From assembly GCF_009827575.1 (NCBI RefSeq), contig NZ_WTYR01000001.1, positions 310,001-374,000 of the forward strand: a stretch of 64,000 nt of DNA, read 5' to 3'. The position numbers and the translations under genes are program-made. Under the pieces are notes generated by a model that was not told the DNA's origin, ran no database searches, and saw nothing but the letters and a program-made list of their open reading frames with translations. Positions 32,682-40,936 of the stretch are shown here, one piece after another. This stretch comes from Alteriqipengyuania halimionae (GTDB lineage: Bacteria; Pseudomonadota; Alphaproteobacteria; Sphingomonadales; Sphingomonadaceae). Within the stretch, counting starts at the first letter, position 1, and the number at the start of each line of letters is the position of its first letter.

Positions 32682-34052
32682 TCAGAAACTGTATTTGTAG
32701 ACCCGCTCGATATCGCCGTTCCAATCGCCGTGATACTTGTCGAGCAAGCGCTGGGCAGGAACTTTGCCGCTCGCGACGATTTCGTCGAGCGTTTCGAGAA
32801 AGCCGGCTTCGTTGTCGCCGCTCGCATTGAGACGGGCGCGGGTGTTGAGGCCCTTGCGACAGATCGCCATCACATCTTTGGCCAGATCCTGCAGCTTCCC
32901 GCCGCCGGGAATCGGCGCATCGAGCGCAAGCTTGGGCACGGCGTTGCGAAGCTCCTCACGTTCCTCGACCGACCAGTCCTTGACCAGATCCCACGCCGCA
33001 TCGAGCGCATCCTGTTCGTACATCAGGCCGACCCAGAAGGCGGGAAGGGCGCAAATCCGGCTCCACGGCCCGCCATCGGCGCCGCGCATTTCGAGGAAGC
33101 TCTTGAGGCGCACCTCGGGGAAGGCGGTGGAAAGGTGATCCCACCAGTCGCTCTCGGTCGGGAGTTCGCCCGGCAGGACCTCGAGTTCACCCTTCAGAAA
33201 ATCGCGGAAGCTGTGGCCCGCGGCATCGATATATCTGCCTTCGCGGAAGACGAAATACATCGGCACATCGAGCATGTAATCCGCCCAGCGTTCGTAGCCG
33301 AAATCGTCGTCGAACACGAAAGGCAGCATGCCGGTGCGGTGCGGATCGGTGTCCGACCAGATATGGCTGCGGTAGGACAGGTATCCGTTGGGCTTGCCTT
33401 CGGTGAAGGGCGAATTGGCGAACAGCGCGGTGGCGAGCGGCTGCAGCGCGAGGCCGGTGCGGAATTTCTTCACCATGTCGGCTTCGGACCCGTAATCGAG
33501 ATTGACCTGGATCGTGCAGGTCCGCAGCATCATGTCGAGGCCGAGGCTGCCGACCCTCGGCATGTGCCGCATCATGATTTCGTAGCGGCCCTTGGGCATC
33601 ACCGGCAGATCTTCGCGCGTCTTGTCGGGCCACATGCCGAGCCCGAGGAACCCAACCTCGAAATCTTCCGCGACGGCTTTGACCTGCTGGAGATGCCGGC
33701 CGGTTTCCGCGCAGGTATCGTGCAGGTTTTCGAGCTGCGCGCCCGACAGTTCGAGCTGGCCCGCGGGTTCGAGGCTGACGGTCCCGTCGTCGCCTGCCAT
33801 CGCGATGACTTTGCCGCCTTCTTCTATCGGCTCCCAGCCATAGTCGCGCAGGCCCAGCAGGATGTCGCGAATGCCGCCGGGCTCGTCATAGGACGGGGCG
33901 CGCTTGTCCTTGGTGCGGAACACGAGCTTTTCGTGCTCGGTCCCGATACGCCAGTCGGATTTGGGCTTCTCGCCGCCGATGAAGGGGGCGATCAGCTGAT
34001 CGCGGCTTTCGATGACCGGTTCGGCCTCGACGGAAGTCTTGCGCGTGCTCAC
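32682..34052 (-). CDS. gshA: Glutamate-cysteine ligase, plant/alphaproteobacterial type
   Basis: A 456-residue enzyme for the ATP-dependent first step of glutathione synthesis. It belongs to the GCS2 family shared with plants: WRIGTEHEKLVFRTKD near the N-terminus, MAGDDGTVSLEPAGQLELSG with the glutamates that bind Mg-ATP, and LRTCTIQVNLDYGSEADMVK. Length and ends fit. It is followed 38 bp after by rsmE transcribed toward it in the same direction, so rsmE-gshA form an operon. A plant-like two-cysteine redox switch has not been verified. Confidence 0.95.
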   Translation of the reverse strand: MSTRKTSVEAEPVIESRDQLIAPFIGGEKPKSDWRIGTEHEKLVFRTKDKRAPSYDEPGGIRDILLGLRDYGWEPIEEGGKVIAMAGDDGTVSLEPAGQLELSGAQLENLHDTCAETGRHLQQVKAVAEDFEVGFLGLGMWPDKTREDLPVMPKGRYEIMMRHMPRVGSLGLDMMLRTCTIQVNLDYGSEADMVKKFRTGLALQPLATALFANSPFTEGKPNGYLSYRSHIWSDTDPHRTGMLPFVFDDDFGYERWADYMLDVPMYFVFREGRYIDAAGHSFRDFLKGELEVLPGELPTESDWWDHLSTAFPEVRLKSFLEMRGADGGPWSRICALPAFWVGLMYEQDALDAAWDLVKDWSVEEREELRNAVPKLALDAPIPGGGKLQDLAKDVMAICRKGLNTRARLNASGDNEAGFLETLDEIVASGKVPAQRLLDKYHGDWNGDIERVYKYSF

Positions 34053-34090
34053 GCGGGCTTCCTAGGACTCAAGATGCCCGGTGGGAAGGG

Positions 34091-34843
34091 TCATTTGGAC
34101 CAGTCGCCGGCAACCCCCATCCACAGCGCGGTTGCAGCGATTGCCGCGGTTTCGCCGCGCAGGATACGCGGACCGAGCGTGATGGCGACCGCCTGCGGAT
34201 GCGCGCGAATCGCTTCGCGCTCCGCATCGTCGAACCCGCCTTCGGGTCCGACGAGCAGCGCTGCGGCGCCCTTTGTGCCTTTCGTGAAGGCTTCGGCAGC
34301 AGGGGCGCCGCCCAGCTCGTCGGCGAAGAATAGCGCACGATCTTCAGGCCAGTCGCGCAGCAGCGCATCGAGCGATTGCGGTGCGGCGATATCCGGCAGG
34401 GCGGTGCGCGCGCACTGCTCGGCCGCTTCGGTGACGATGGTGCGCGCCCGATCGGGATTGAGCTTGTCGGCCACACAGCGCCGCGTGATCATCGGCGCGA
34501 TCCGGCCAACGCCTAGCTCGGTCGCCTTTTCGAGAACGAGGTCGAAGCGGTCCTTCTTGAGCAAGGCCGGACAAAGCCAGAAATCGGGCACATCCTCGCG
34601 CGCTCGCAGCCGTTCGACCACCGCGACATCGACCCGGCGCTTGCCGACCTGCGTCACCCGCGCGGCCCATTCGCCGGTGGTATCGTCGCACAGAATCACC
34701 GCATCGCCTTCGGAAACGCGCATGACCTTGCCAAGATAATGCGCGCGATTTCCGTCGAGCGCGAAGGTGCGGCCTTCGGCCAGTTCGTCCTCGACGAACA
34801 GGCGCGGCGCGCTGCGGGGTGGCCAGGCGGGGGTGGCGGGCAT
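34091..34843 (-). CDS. rsmE: 16S rRNA (uracil1498-N3)-methyltransferase
   Basis: A 250-residue SPOUT-fold methyltransferase that methylates U1498 of 16S rRNA in the mature 30S subunit. The N-terminal PUA-like domain includes HYLGKVMRVSEGDAVILCD; the knotted C-terminal domain carries LLVGPEGGFDDAEREAI and ITLGPRILRGETAAIAATAL, the S-adenosylmethionine-binding loops. It is the first gene of an rsmE-gshA unit. Confidence 0.95.
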   Translation of the reverse strand: MPATPAWPPRSAPRLFVEDELAEGRTFALDGNRAHYLGKVMRVSEGDAVILCDDTTGEWAARVTQVGKRRVDVAVVERLRAREDVPDFWLCPALLKKDRFDLVLEKATELGVGRIAPMITRRCVADKLNPDRARTIVTEAAEQCARTALPDIAAPQSLDALLRDWPEDRALFFADELGGAPAAEAFTKGTKGAAALLVGPEGGFDDAEREAIRAHPQAVAITLGPRILRGETAAIAATALWMGVAGDWSK

Positions 34844-34863
34844 GGGGTTGTCCTAACCACACT

Positions 34864-34929
34864 CGTCATCCCCGCGAAAGCGGGAATTCATTGACGCTTA
34901 CGTCGATTCCGGCTTTCGCGAGAACGACC
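34864..34929. repeat. REP-like imperfect inverted repeat
   Basis: Arms GTCATCCCCGCGAAAGCGGG (from 34865) and its imperfect reverse complement (34906-34928) flank an 18-nt centre; each arm itself forms a CCGCGAAAGCGG-type hairpin. It fills the gap between the divergent rsmE and ubiA genes. Such elements are dispersed in related genomes and may act as transposase (RAYT) substrates or terminators. Confidence 0.7.
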
Positions 34930-34933
34930 CATC

Positions 34934-35851
34934 ATGAGCACTCCATCCCCCGACATCGTCCCCGATACCGAGCATCGCGGCCTCGTTGCGCGCCTGCCGC
35001 AGCTTCCGCGCGATCTGGCACAATTGGCGCGATTCGACCGTCCGATCGGCTGGTGGCTGCTGTTCTGGCCGTGCAGCTGGGGCTTGCTGCTGGCGGGCGG
35101 CGAGGGGCGCTGGGACCTGCTCGCATGGTTCCTGCTCGGCTGCGTCGCGATGCGCGGGGCGGGTTGCGTCTACAACGATATCGTCGACGCCGATCTCGAT
35201 CGGCAGGTCGCGCGCACCGCGTCGCGTCCGGTAGCGAGCGGGCGGGTGGGCAAGAAGGCCGCCTGGGCGTGGTTGCTCGCACTGTGTGCGGTGGGTCTCG
35301 TCGTGCTGCTCCAGATTCGCTGGGAAGCGCAATTGGTGGCGTTGGCGAGCCTCGCGCTGGTCGCGGCCTATCCCTTCATGAAGCGGATCACCTGGTGGCC
35401 GCAGGCCTGGCTTGGACTGGTGTTCAGTTGGGGCGTACTGGTTGCGTGGATCGCGTTGCGCGACGACGGGCTCGGCGTGCTCGCCGCGCTCTATGCCGGG
35501 TGCATTTTCTGGGTCATCGGATACGACACCATCTACGCATTGCAGGATCGCGAAGACGATGCCCTGGTCGGCATCCGCTCCTCGGCACTGGCACTGGGTA
35601 GTCGCGTGATCGGCGGCGTGGCCACTTTCTACGCGCTGGCAGTCGCTTGCTGGGCATTGGCTTTTTGGCTGCTGCGCGAAGACTGGCTCGCGCTGGCCGC
35701 ATTGCTGCCTATGGCGCTGCATCTGTTCTGGCAGGTCGCCACGCTCGACACTGCCAACGGGCAAAGCGCGCTCGATCGCTTCCGTTCGAACCGCTTCGCA
35801 GGCCTGCTGATGGCGCTGGCCTGCTGGGTGGTGGGGAACGCCGGGGTCTAG
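34934..35851 (+). CDS. ubiA: 4-hydroxybenzoate polyprenyltransferase
   Basis: A 305-residue UbiA-superfamily enzyme that attaches the polyprenyl chain to 4-hydroxybenzoate in ubiquinone synthesis, in the inner membrane. The two Asp-rich Mg-diphosphate motifs are NDIVDADLD (about residue 80) and YALQDREDD (about residue 200), with ARFDRPIGWWLLFWPCSW at the first helix and ASRPVASGRV after motif one. Eight to nine helices. Its 3' end overlaps the convergent transporter gene by 4 bp. Confidence 0.94.
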   Translation: MSTPSPDIVPDTEHRGLVARLPQLPRDLAQLARFDRPIGWWLLFWPCSWGLLLAGGEGRWDLLAWFLLGCVAMRGAGCVYNDIVDADLDRQVARTASRPVASGRVGKKAAWAWLLALCAVGLVVLLQIRWEAQLVALASLALVAAYPFMKRITWWPQAWLGLVFSWGVLVAWIALRDDGLGVLAALYAGCIFWVIGYDTIYALQDREDDALVGIRSSALALGSRVIGGVATFYALAVACWALAFWLLREDWLALAALLPMALHLFWQVATLDTANGQSALDRFRSNRFAGLLMALACWVVGNAGV

Positions 35852-36579
35852 CGCGCCTTCGCAAATGGCGAGAAATCGGTGTCCTCGTCGAAGACATCGA
35901 CGCCCTCGCGCCGCTTGAGCCAACCGACCACCGCATAGGTCACCGGGGTCAGCAGCGCCTCCCACCCGGTCTTGATCAGCCATTGCGACAGGACGACCTG
36001 CCACAGCAATTCGGGCGGCCATCCGGCGAGGCCATAAAAAGCGAGCGGATAGAAGATCAGGCTGTCGAGTCCCTGGCCGACCACCGTCGATCCGATCGTT
36101 CGAGTCCACAGATGCTTGCCCGTGGTCCAGACCTTCATCTTCGCCATCACGAAGGAATTGGCGAACTCGCCGACCCAGAAGGCCGTCATCGAGGCGACGA
36201 CGATGCGCCAGGTGTTGCCGAAGACCTTTTCGTAGGCCTCTTGGCCGTCCCAGCCCTCGGCGGGCGGCAGCGCGACCACCACCCATGCCATGAACGCCAT
36301 GAAGGCGAGCGCGGCGAAGCCGGTCCAGATCACCCGGCGCGCGCGGGCATAGCCATAGACCTCGGTCAGCACGTCGCCGATGATGTAGCTGATCGGGAAG
36401 AACAGCACGCCCGCGCCGAACGACCACTCGGTGCCGCCGGGCAGGGTAACATAGCTCGGCTTGGCCGCGCCGATGAGGTTCGACAACAGCAGGATCGCGA
36501 CGAAGGCGGCCATCACATACGGGTAATAGCGAAACCCGGTGGCACTGGCGGCGTCTGTGCGATGCGGCGTTTGATCCAT
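35848..36579 (-). CDS. Queuosine precursor transporter (YhhQ/VUT family)
   Basis: A 243-residue membrane protein with about six helices, of the VUT/YhhQ (ECF-independent) family that imports 7-cyano-7-deazaguanine or related queuosine precursors. Typical segments are GAGVLFFPISYIIGDVLTEV with YGYARARRVIW and, later, IGSTVVGQGLDSLIFYPLAF. ATG 36579 is used; an in-frame upstream ATG (36615) adds 12 residues. It converges on ubiA and lies 61 bp upstream (divergent) from tRNA-Arg, one of several tRNA-related genes here. Confidence 0.9.
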   Translation of the reverse strand: MDQTPHRTDAASATGFRYYPYVMAAFVAILLLSNLIGAAKPSYVTLPGGTEWSFGAGVLFFPISYIIGDVLTEVYGYARARRVIWTGFAALAFMAFMAWVVVALPPAEGWDGQEAYEKVFGNTWRIVVASMTAFWVGEFANSFVMAKMKVWTTGKHLWTRTIGSTVVGQGLDSLIFYPLAFYGLAGWPPELLWQVVLSQWLIKTGWEALLTPVTYAVVGWLKRREGVDVFDEDTDFSPFAKAR

Positions 36580-36640
36580 AGCAACGTTAGCTATCGCGGT
36601 TTGTGCGCCGCGCAAAGCACGCTATTGGCGCAGACGGCGC

Positions 36641-36717
36641 GCGCCCGTAGCTCATCTGGATAGAGCGCGAGACTTCTAATCTTGAGGCAGCAGGTTCGAG
36701 TCCTGCCGGGCGCGCCA
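36641..36717 (+). tRNA. tRNA-Arg (anticodon TCT)
   Basis: A 77-nt cloverleaf: acceptor GCGCCCG/CGGGCGC, D-arm GCTC..GAGC, anticodon stem CGAGA/TCTTG with loop CTTCTAA (TCT, reading AGA), T-arm GCAGG-TTCGAGT-CCTGC, discriminator G and encoded CCA. Its last 17 nt are repeated 661 bp downstream. Confidence 0.97.
36701..36717 (+). repeat. attL-like 3' end of tRNA-Arg
   Basis: TCCTGCCGGGCGCGCCA, the 3' end of the tRNA, is the left copy of a 17-bp exact direct repeat typical of integrase attachment sites. Confidence 0.8.
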
Positions 36718-37361
36718 TTTTACGTTCACGGATAGAAATGCGCATGCTCGGGACGCCATGCCGAACATGCAGGCCTCCTGGGACGTTTGCTCAAGCGTAT
36801 GCGGTCTGTCTGCTTTCGGAACTTGAATGCAAGAAAGCGGAATGTCGGCAAACGACCCCATTGCGGACGCTAGCTTTCCCCGCGAATATCGCGCCAATAT
36901 TCTTCAGCAATATCATCGTCTATCTCAACCGGACGGCTGCTTTCAGGATAAAGTCGATCTTGTCCGTCCTTGCGAGGACCGGATATCCAAAAATGGTCGC
37001 CGTTATCGTGCGCAATGTGATTGTATTTGTAGCCATTCCCGACCTTCAGGAATGACCGTCCCCGATAATTGACGGATCGTCCCGATTTCGAAAACGTTAC
37101 GCGACCTATCCGCGCAGGCCCCACCAACCCTTCGGACTTGTCTTCGATATACATGATGCGGCTTCTGGGCTTGGACATGAGGCCATCTTAGCCAGAGCGA
37201 CGGTTTGGGCAACGTCCATTTCTGACCCCATAATTGGACATTCGCGGGCCGATCAGAATTTGCTGAAAGCGGTCGCCGTCGAAGTCTGACTGCTATGACG
37301 CCTTTTCGGAATCGTAGCAGCGAAACTGCGTAGATGACTCAGCCGCTAAGCGGCGACGTAC
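36718..37361. mobile_element. Small integrated-element remnant between duplicated tRNA-Arg ends
   Basis: About 644 bp enclosed by 17-bp direct repeats of the tRNA-Arg 3' end. Base composition is visibly lower in GC than the neighbourhood. It holds one 102-residue gene (minus strand) and no integrase. A short hairpin AGCCGCTAAGCGGC lies at the right end (37341-37354). I read it as the scar of a larger integrated element, or a mini-element mobilised in trans. The parts outside the gene (36718-36869, 37179-37361) hold nothing I can identify. Confidence 0.7.
36870..37178 (-). CDS. 102-residue protein of unknown function in the tRNA-Arg insertion
   Basis: A soluble basic protein beginning MSKPRSRIMYIEDKSEGLVG, continuing ARIGRVTFSKSGRSVNYRGR and ending EEYWRDIRGES. 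From memory it resembles a widespread family of about 100-residue proteins scattered in proteobacterial accessory DNA (sometimes mislabelled as a deoxyxylulose phosphate synthase); no function is known to me. A second in-frame ATG (37154) is possible. Location inside the duplicated tRNA ends and the AT-richer composition point to transfer. No regulatory or enzymatic motif seen. Confidence 0.7.
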   Translation of the reverse strand: MSKPRSRIMYIEDKSEGLVGPARIGRVTFSKSGRSVNYRGRSFLKVGNGYKYNHIAHDNGDHFWISGPRKDGQDRLYPESSRPVEIDDDIAEEYWRDIRGES

Positions 37362-37378
37362 TCCTGCCGGGCGCGCCA
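37362..37378 (+). repeat. attR-like duplicate of the tRNA-Arg 3' end
   Basis: Exact 17-bp copy of the tRNA-Arg terminus, ending 1 bp before the stop codon of the ABC permease gene, so the original chromosomal junction was tRNA directly against that gene. Confidence 0.8.
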
Positions 37379-37379
37379 A

Positions 37380-38867
37380 TTACCCCGCTTGGCTCTTGAA
37401 CCGTTCGATCAGTGTTTTCAGCCCCGGTTTCTGACCCGTCGCCAGCAAGCTCGCGCGGAACAGGCGGCCCAGGTAAACGAACTCCACCACGATGAACGCG
37501 GCCAGCAGCAGGCCGGTGCCGATCAGCACCCACAGCTCGATCCCCGTGCCGAGCTGGGCGAGGACCGCGAAGGGGGTGATGAAGGGTATCCAGGTCATCA
37601 CCTGAACGATCGGGCCGTCATTACCGGCCAGCACCGCCTGGATCAGGAAGGTGACCGGCAGCAGGATCGCGAAGGTGAGGGGCATGAAATAGCCCTGCGC
37701 CTCGTTCATCGAATCGGTCATCGATCCGATCGCGAGGAAGATCACCGAAATCGAGATGTAGCCCGCGACGAAGAAGTAAATGATCGCGATCACGATCACC
37801 GGATCGGTCAGCGGAGCGAGCGCCGGGCGGAGGAAATCCGAGACCGCGCCGCTGAACCAGAAAGCGGCGATCGCGGCAAAGATCACCCAGCTCGCGACGA
37901 GCGCGAGGCCGACCGCGACGGTGCCGATCAGCTTGCCGTACATCAGGTCTTCGGCCTTGACGCAGGCCAGCACGCTTTCGAGCAGCTTGTTGGTCCGTTC
38001 CTCGACCGAGCTTTGCAGCATCCAGCCACCCGACAGCATCAGCGCCATCAGCAGGACATAGGCCAGCGCCAGCGGCAGGATCGAGCGCACCGCCATCGAT
38101 TCGCGCGCACCGTCGCCGGGTTCGGGCGTGGTCACGGCGATTGCGGGCTGGGCGGTCTGCACCAGCGCGGCGCGCTCGGGCGACACCCCGTCCTCGGCCA
38201 GCAAGCGTCCGCGCAGATCGGTGGTCAGCGTGTCCTGCAAGGTGGTCACGAAACTGCTTCGCGGCGTGTCGTTGGACCACAGGCGAACGACCGGGCGTTC
38301 GGCGTAATCGCTGTCGATCAGGATGACATAGGAAGCCTCCTCGTCGCCGTCCTTGGGATCGATGATCTGTTCGACCGCCTCGTCGAGCGCTTCGCCGGTG
38401 GCCGTCGCGATAGACGGATCGGGTTCGACGAATTCATAGCTGGCTTCGCGCGGCTCGAATTCGGGTGTGTCCTTGTCGCGCACGGCGTCGATCTTCTCCA
38501 GCGCTCCTTCGAGCCCTCCCGACTGGCGAAAGGCTTCGATATCGGCGGGCGTGTACCAGCGATCGTATTGCGTCCACGGCGCATCGGGATCGGCGGCTTC
38601 GAGCCCGTGCCGACGGACATAGCGCGATAGGCGCGCGAGAGCGTCGCGATCGTCTTCGAGGGCGAAGCTGGTCTCGATCCGCTCGGCGACTTCGCCGCCG
38701 GCCCGGTCGACCAGCATGACCTTGGTCGCTTCGTCGTCATCGAACAGCTTGCCGACCACCGATCCGACGCCGAGCGCGACGGGGATCAGCAGCAGGGTGA
38801 GCCAGAAGCTCTTCATCTGGACGATCTGGCGGAATTCGCGCTGCGCGACGAGGAGGATATTGCTCAT
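37380..38867 (-). CDS. ABC transporter permease, NatB/ABC-2 type
   Basis: A 495-residue permease: one N-terminal transmembrane helix (SFWLTLLLIPVALGVGSVVG), a large extracytoplasmic domain of about 210 residues, then five to six helices with the ABC-2 sequence SVEERTNKLLESVLACVKAE typical of NatB-like sodium or drug exporters. It is coupled by a 4-bp overlap to the ATPase gene upstream. NatAB-type pairs extrude Na+ or other substrates; the actual substrate is unknown. Its stop codon abuts the attR-like repeat, so a former insertion could have altered its 3' flank. Confidence 0.88.
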   Translation of the reverse strand: MSNILLVAQREFRQIVQMKSFWLTLLLIPVALGVGSVVGKLFDDDEATKVMLVDRAGGEVAERIETSFALEDDRDALARLSRYVRRHGLEAADPDAPWTQYDRWYTPADIEAFRQSGGLEGALEKIDAVRDKDTPEFEPREASYEFVEPDPSIATATGEALDEAVEQIIDPKDGDEEASYVILIDSDYAERPVVRLWSNDTPRSSFVTTLQDTLTTDLRGRLLAEDGVSPERAALVQTAQPAIAVTTPEPGDGARESMAVRSILPLALAYVLLMALMLSGGWMLQSSVEERTNKLLESVLACVKAEDLMYGKLIGTVAVGLALVASWVIFAAIAAFWFSGAVSDFLRPALAPLTDPVIVIAIIYFFVAGYISISVIFLAIGSMTDSMNEAQGYFMPLTFAILLPVTFLIQAVLAGNDGPIVQVMTWIPFITPFAVLAQLGTGIELWVLIGTGLLLAAFIVVEFVYLGRLFRASLLATGQKPGLKTLIERFKSQAG

Positions 38868-39781
38868 TTCTTCACTCCCTCGTCACCGACCAGTTCGACG
38901 AAAACTTCATGCAGGCTCGCGCGGTGTTCGGAGAACCGGCGCAGCGGAACTCCGGTGGCGGTGCAATGTTCGAGCACCGCGCCAGCATTTCCTTCGGGCG
39001 GTACGGTCAGGCTGTATTCGAACCATCCCTCGCCGACATCGCGGCCCCGCGTGGCCTGGGCGAGTCCGGGCACGGTCTCGATTCCCGGTTTTGCTACCGC
39101 TTCGATCTGCGAGGGCAGCATGTCGCGCGCCTGTTCGAGCGTGCCTTCGAAGCGTTTTTCGCCGCGCTTCAACAGCAGTAGCCGGTCGCACAGACGCTCG
39201 GCATGCTGCATGACATGGGTGGAAAACACGATCGCCGCGCCGCCTTCTGAGGCGCGGAGGATCTCGTCTTCGAGCAGTCCCTGATTGACCGGGTCGAGGC
39301 CGGAGAACGGCTCGTCGAGCAGCAGGAGCTCCGGATCGTTGACGATCGAGGCTGCGAGCTGGACCTTCTGCGCCATACCCTTCGACATATCTGCAATGTT
39401 CGATTTTGCCCGGTCGCCGAGGCCGAAGCGTTCGAGCAGGTCGAGCCCCGCCTTGCGCGCGGCACCCGCTTCCATGCCCTTGAGGCGGCCGAAATAAACG
39501 ATCGTGTCGATCGCGGTCATGTTCTTGTAGAGACCGCGCTCCTCCGGGAGGAAGCCGATCCCCGCAGCATTGTCGCGATCGGGCGAACCGCCAAGCACGC
39601 TGATCGAACCGCTCGTCGGCCGAATGATATCGAGCACCATCCGAAGCGTCGTCGTCTTGCCCGCGCCGTTGCCGCCGAGAAACCCGTAGATTTCGCCTGG
39701 CTCGACCGCGAAGCTCAGATCGTTCACCGCCTTGACGTCGGCAAAGCTTTTGGTGACGTTTTCAACCGTCAGAATACTCAT
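38864..39781 (-). CDS. ABC transporter ATP-binding protein, NatA type
   Basis: A 305-residue ATPase partner of the NatB-like permease. Walker A is LGGNGAGKTTTLRM (about residue 38), the signature is MSKGMAQKVQLAASI, Walker B LLLLDEPFSGLD and the switch histidine FSTHVM. The first two thirds is the nucleotide-binding domain, with a DUF4162-like C-terminal extension ending EHRASLHEVFVELVGDEG, characteristic of NatA-like proteins. The ATG at 39781 is set by alignment with the family start (MSILTVENVTKSFADVKAVN). Confidence 0.93.
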   Translation of the reverse strand: MSILTVENVTKSFADVKAVNDLSFAVEPGEIYGFLGGNGAGKTTTLRMVLDIIRPTSGSISVLGGSPDRDNAAGIGFLPEERGLYKNMTAIDTIVYFGRLKGMEAGAARKAGLDLLERFGLGDRAKSNIADMSKGMAQKVQLAASIVNDPELLLLDEPFSGLDPVNQGLLEDEILRASEGGAAIVFSTHVMQHAERLCDRLLLLKRGEKRFEGTLEQARDMLPSQIEAVAKPGIETVPGLAQATRGRDVGEGWFEYSLTVPPEGNAGAVLEHCTATGVPLRRFSEHRASLHEVFVELVGDEGVKK

Positions 39782-39885
39782 GGATTTGTCCCGCTGACCC
39801 CGTTCACTATGCCTTCTAGCGGAGCGTGCGGGGCGGACAAGGTGTCGTGGACGAACGACACACAAGGCCAGACGATGGACGAGGG

Positions 39886-40665
39886 CTAGCCTTTCGCCTT
39901 GGCGCGAACGACGGTGTCGAACCGTTGCTCGGTAACCGGATAGCCCTGGTCGGCCGGGATGGTGAGGTATCGACCGTCTGTACGGGTTTCGCTGACCGGG
40001 CAGATCTCGCGGATCGCAATGCTCTCTGCCTGACGTCGGGCGTCGGCATAGGTCTCGAACAGCGCGAGCCGCTCCAGATTGCGCAGCGTGGGGAAGATCA
40101 CGCCGATTTCGCCGCTTTCGACCATGGCGAGTGCATCCTTCGCGCTGGCCCAGAACAGGCGCGACGTCTCGCCGCCATCGGGTGCGATATCGACCGCTCC
40201 GGTGCCGAGATCGGCGAGGTAGAAGCGCGTGTCGTAGACCTTGAACGCGGCATGGCGCGGGTGCCAGCGAGCGAACGGGGTGAGGGCTTCGAGATCGAGC
40301 ATCCACCCGAAATGCGCCAGCACCGGCTCGAGCGCGCCAATCTCGTCGAGCATCGCGCGTGCCGCGCGCGCCTGGTCGGCGTCGATAGGGTCGGCCAGCC
40401 CGATGGCGAGCCCCGCTTCTTCGAGCGTTTCGCGGATTGCGGCGATGCGCGCGGCCGCGTCGGATTTGTCGAGCGAGGGAAAGCGTTCGGCGAGGGCGAA
40501 GTCGGCTTCGTCGACCCGGCCACCGGGAAAGACAACCATGCCGCCCGCAAATTCGAGTTTTTCCGAGCGCCGTTGCATGAGAATTTCGTCCGGGCCGGAG
40601 GCCGCACGTCGAAAGATCACGCAGGTTGCGGCAGGGCGCGAGGGCTGAGGAGGGGGAGGGCTCAT
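39886..40665 (-). CDS. Nudix hydrolase, NUDT7/NUDT19-like
   Basis: A 259-residue Nudix protein. It opens RPAATCVIFRRAA and carries an interrupted Nudix box: FPGGRVDEADF, an insertion of about 18 residues, then AIRETLEEAGLAIG with the metal-binding R-E-T-L-E-E. The insertion between the glycine half and the REx2EE half, and the total length, match the NUDT19/NUDT7 branch that hydrolyses CoA or acyl-CoA. ATG 40665 is chosen from the MSPPPPQ start; an in-frame ATG exists at 40722. Confidence 0.88.
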   Translation of the reverse strand: MSPPPPQPSRPAATCVIFRRAASGPDEILMQRRSEKLEFAGGMVVFPGGRVDEADFALAERFPSLDKSDAAARIAAIRETLEEAGLAIGLADPIDADQARAARAMLDEIGALEPVLAHFGWMLDLEALTPFARWHPRHAAFKVYDTRFYLADLGTGAVDIAPDGGETSRLFWASAKDALAMVESGEIGVIFPTLRNLERLALFETYADARRQAESIAIREICPVSETRTDGRYLTIPADQGYPVTEQRFDTVVRAKAKG

Positions 40666-40810
40666 ATTGTCTCTGGTGGACGATGGGCGGGCGGCTGCCA
40701 AGCCTGTCGGAGATTTTAACACACGGGTGCCGCTTTAACCTTTCGTGGAGGCATGATTCCTTGAAAAACAGACATTTTCAAGACTTGGCACGGGTCTTGT
40801 ATATTCACCA

Positions 40811-40915
40811 ATACCCAAGCAGTCTATCGAGAGGCAGGACTGCACCCCAAGTCTCCGCGGTCCTGCCTCCCCGGACACCCAAACGAAAAAGCCCGCCGAA
40901 ATGGCGGGCTTTTTT
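40811..40915 (+). ncRNA. Candidate small RNA with C-rich loop and its own terminator
   Basis: Between the nudix and grxD genes lies a compact non-coding unit: a -10-like TATATT at 40800-40805, a perfect 10-bp hairpin (40831-40840 with 40860-40869) whose 19-nt loop contains CACCCC and TCTCC, a C/A-rich single-stranded linker, and an intrinsic terminator ending at 40915. Loops with CUCC-like anti-Shine-Dalgarno runs are seen in alphaproteobacterial trans-acting sRNAs. Transcript size would be about 105 nt. Strand and existence are inferred from structure only. Confidence 0.55.
40886..40915. terminator. Bidirectional intrinsic terminator (candidate sRNA and grxD)
   Basis: AGCCCGCC (40890-40897) pairs with GGCGGGCT (40903-40910) across GAAAT, flanked by AAAAA and TTTTTT, so it works on both strands: for the candidate sRNA and for grxD, which ends 21 bp away. 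Confidence 0.92.
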
Positions 40916-40936
40916 GTGTCTATGGGGGCCGAACCT

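Noticed and set aside
36827-37072. 81-codon plus-strand open frame within the tRNA-Arg remnant.
   Set aside because: Overlaps the better-supported minus-strand gene, lacks a ribosome site and has no sensible composition.
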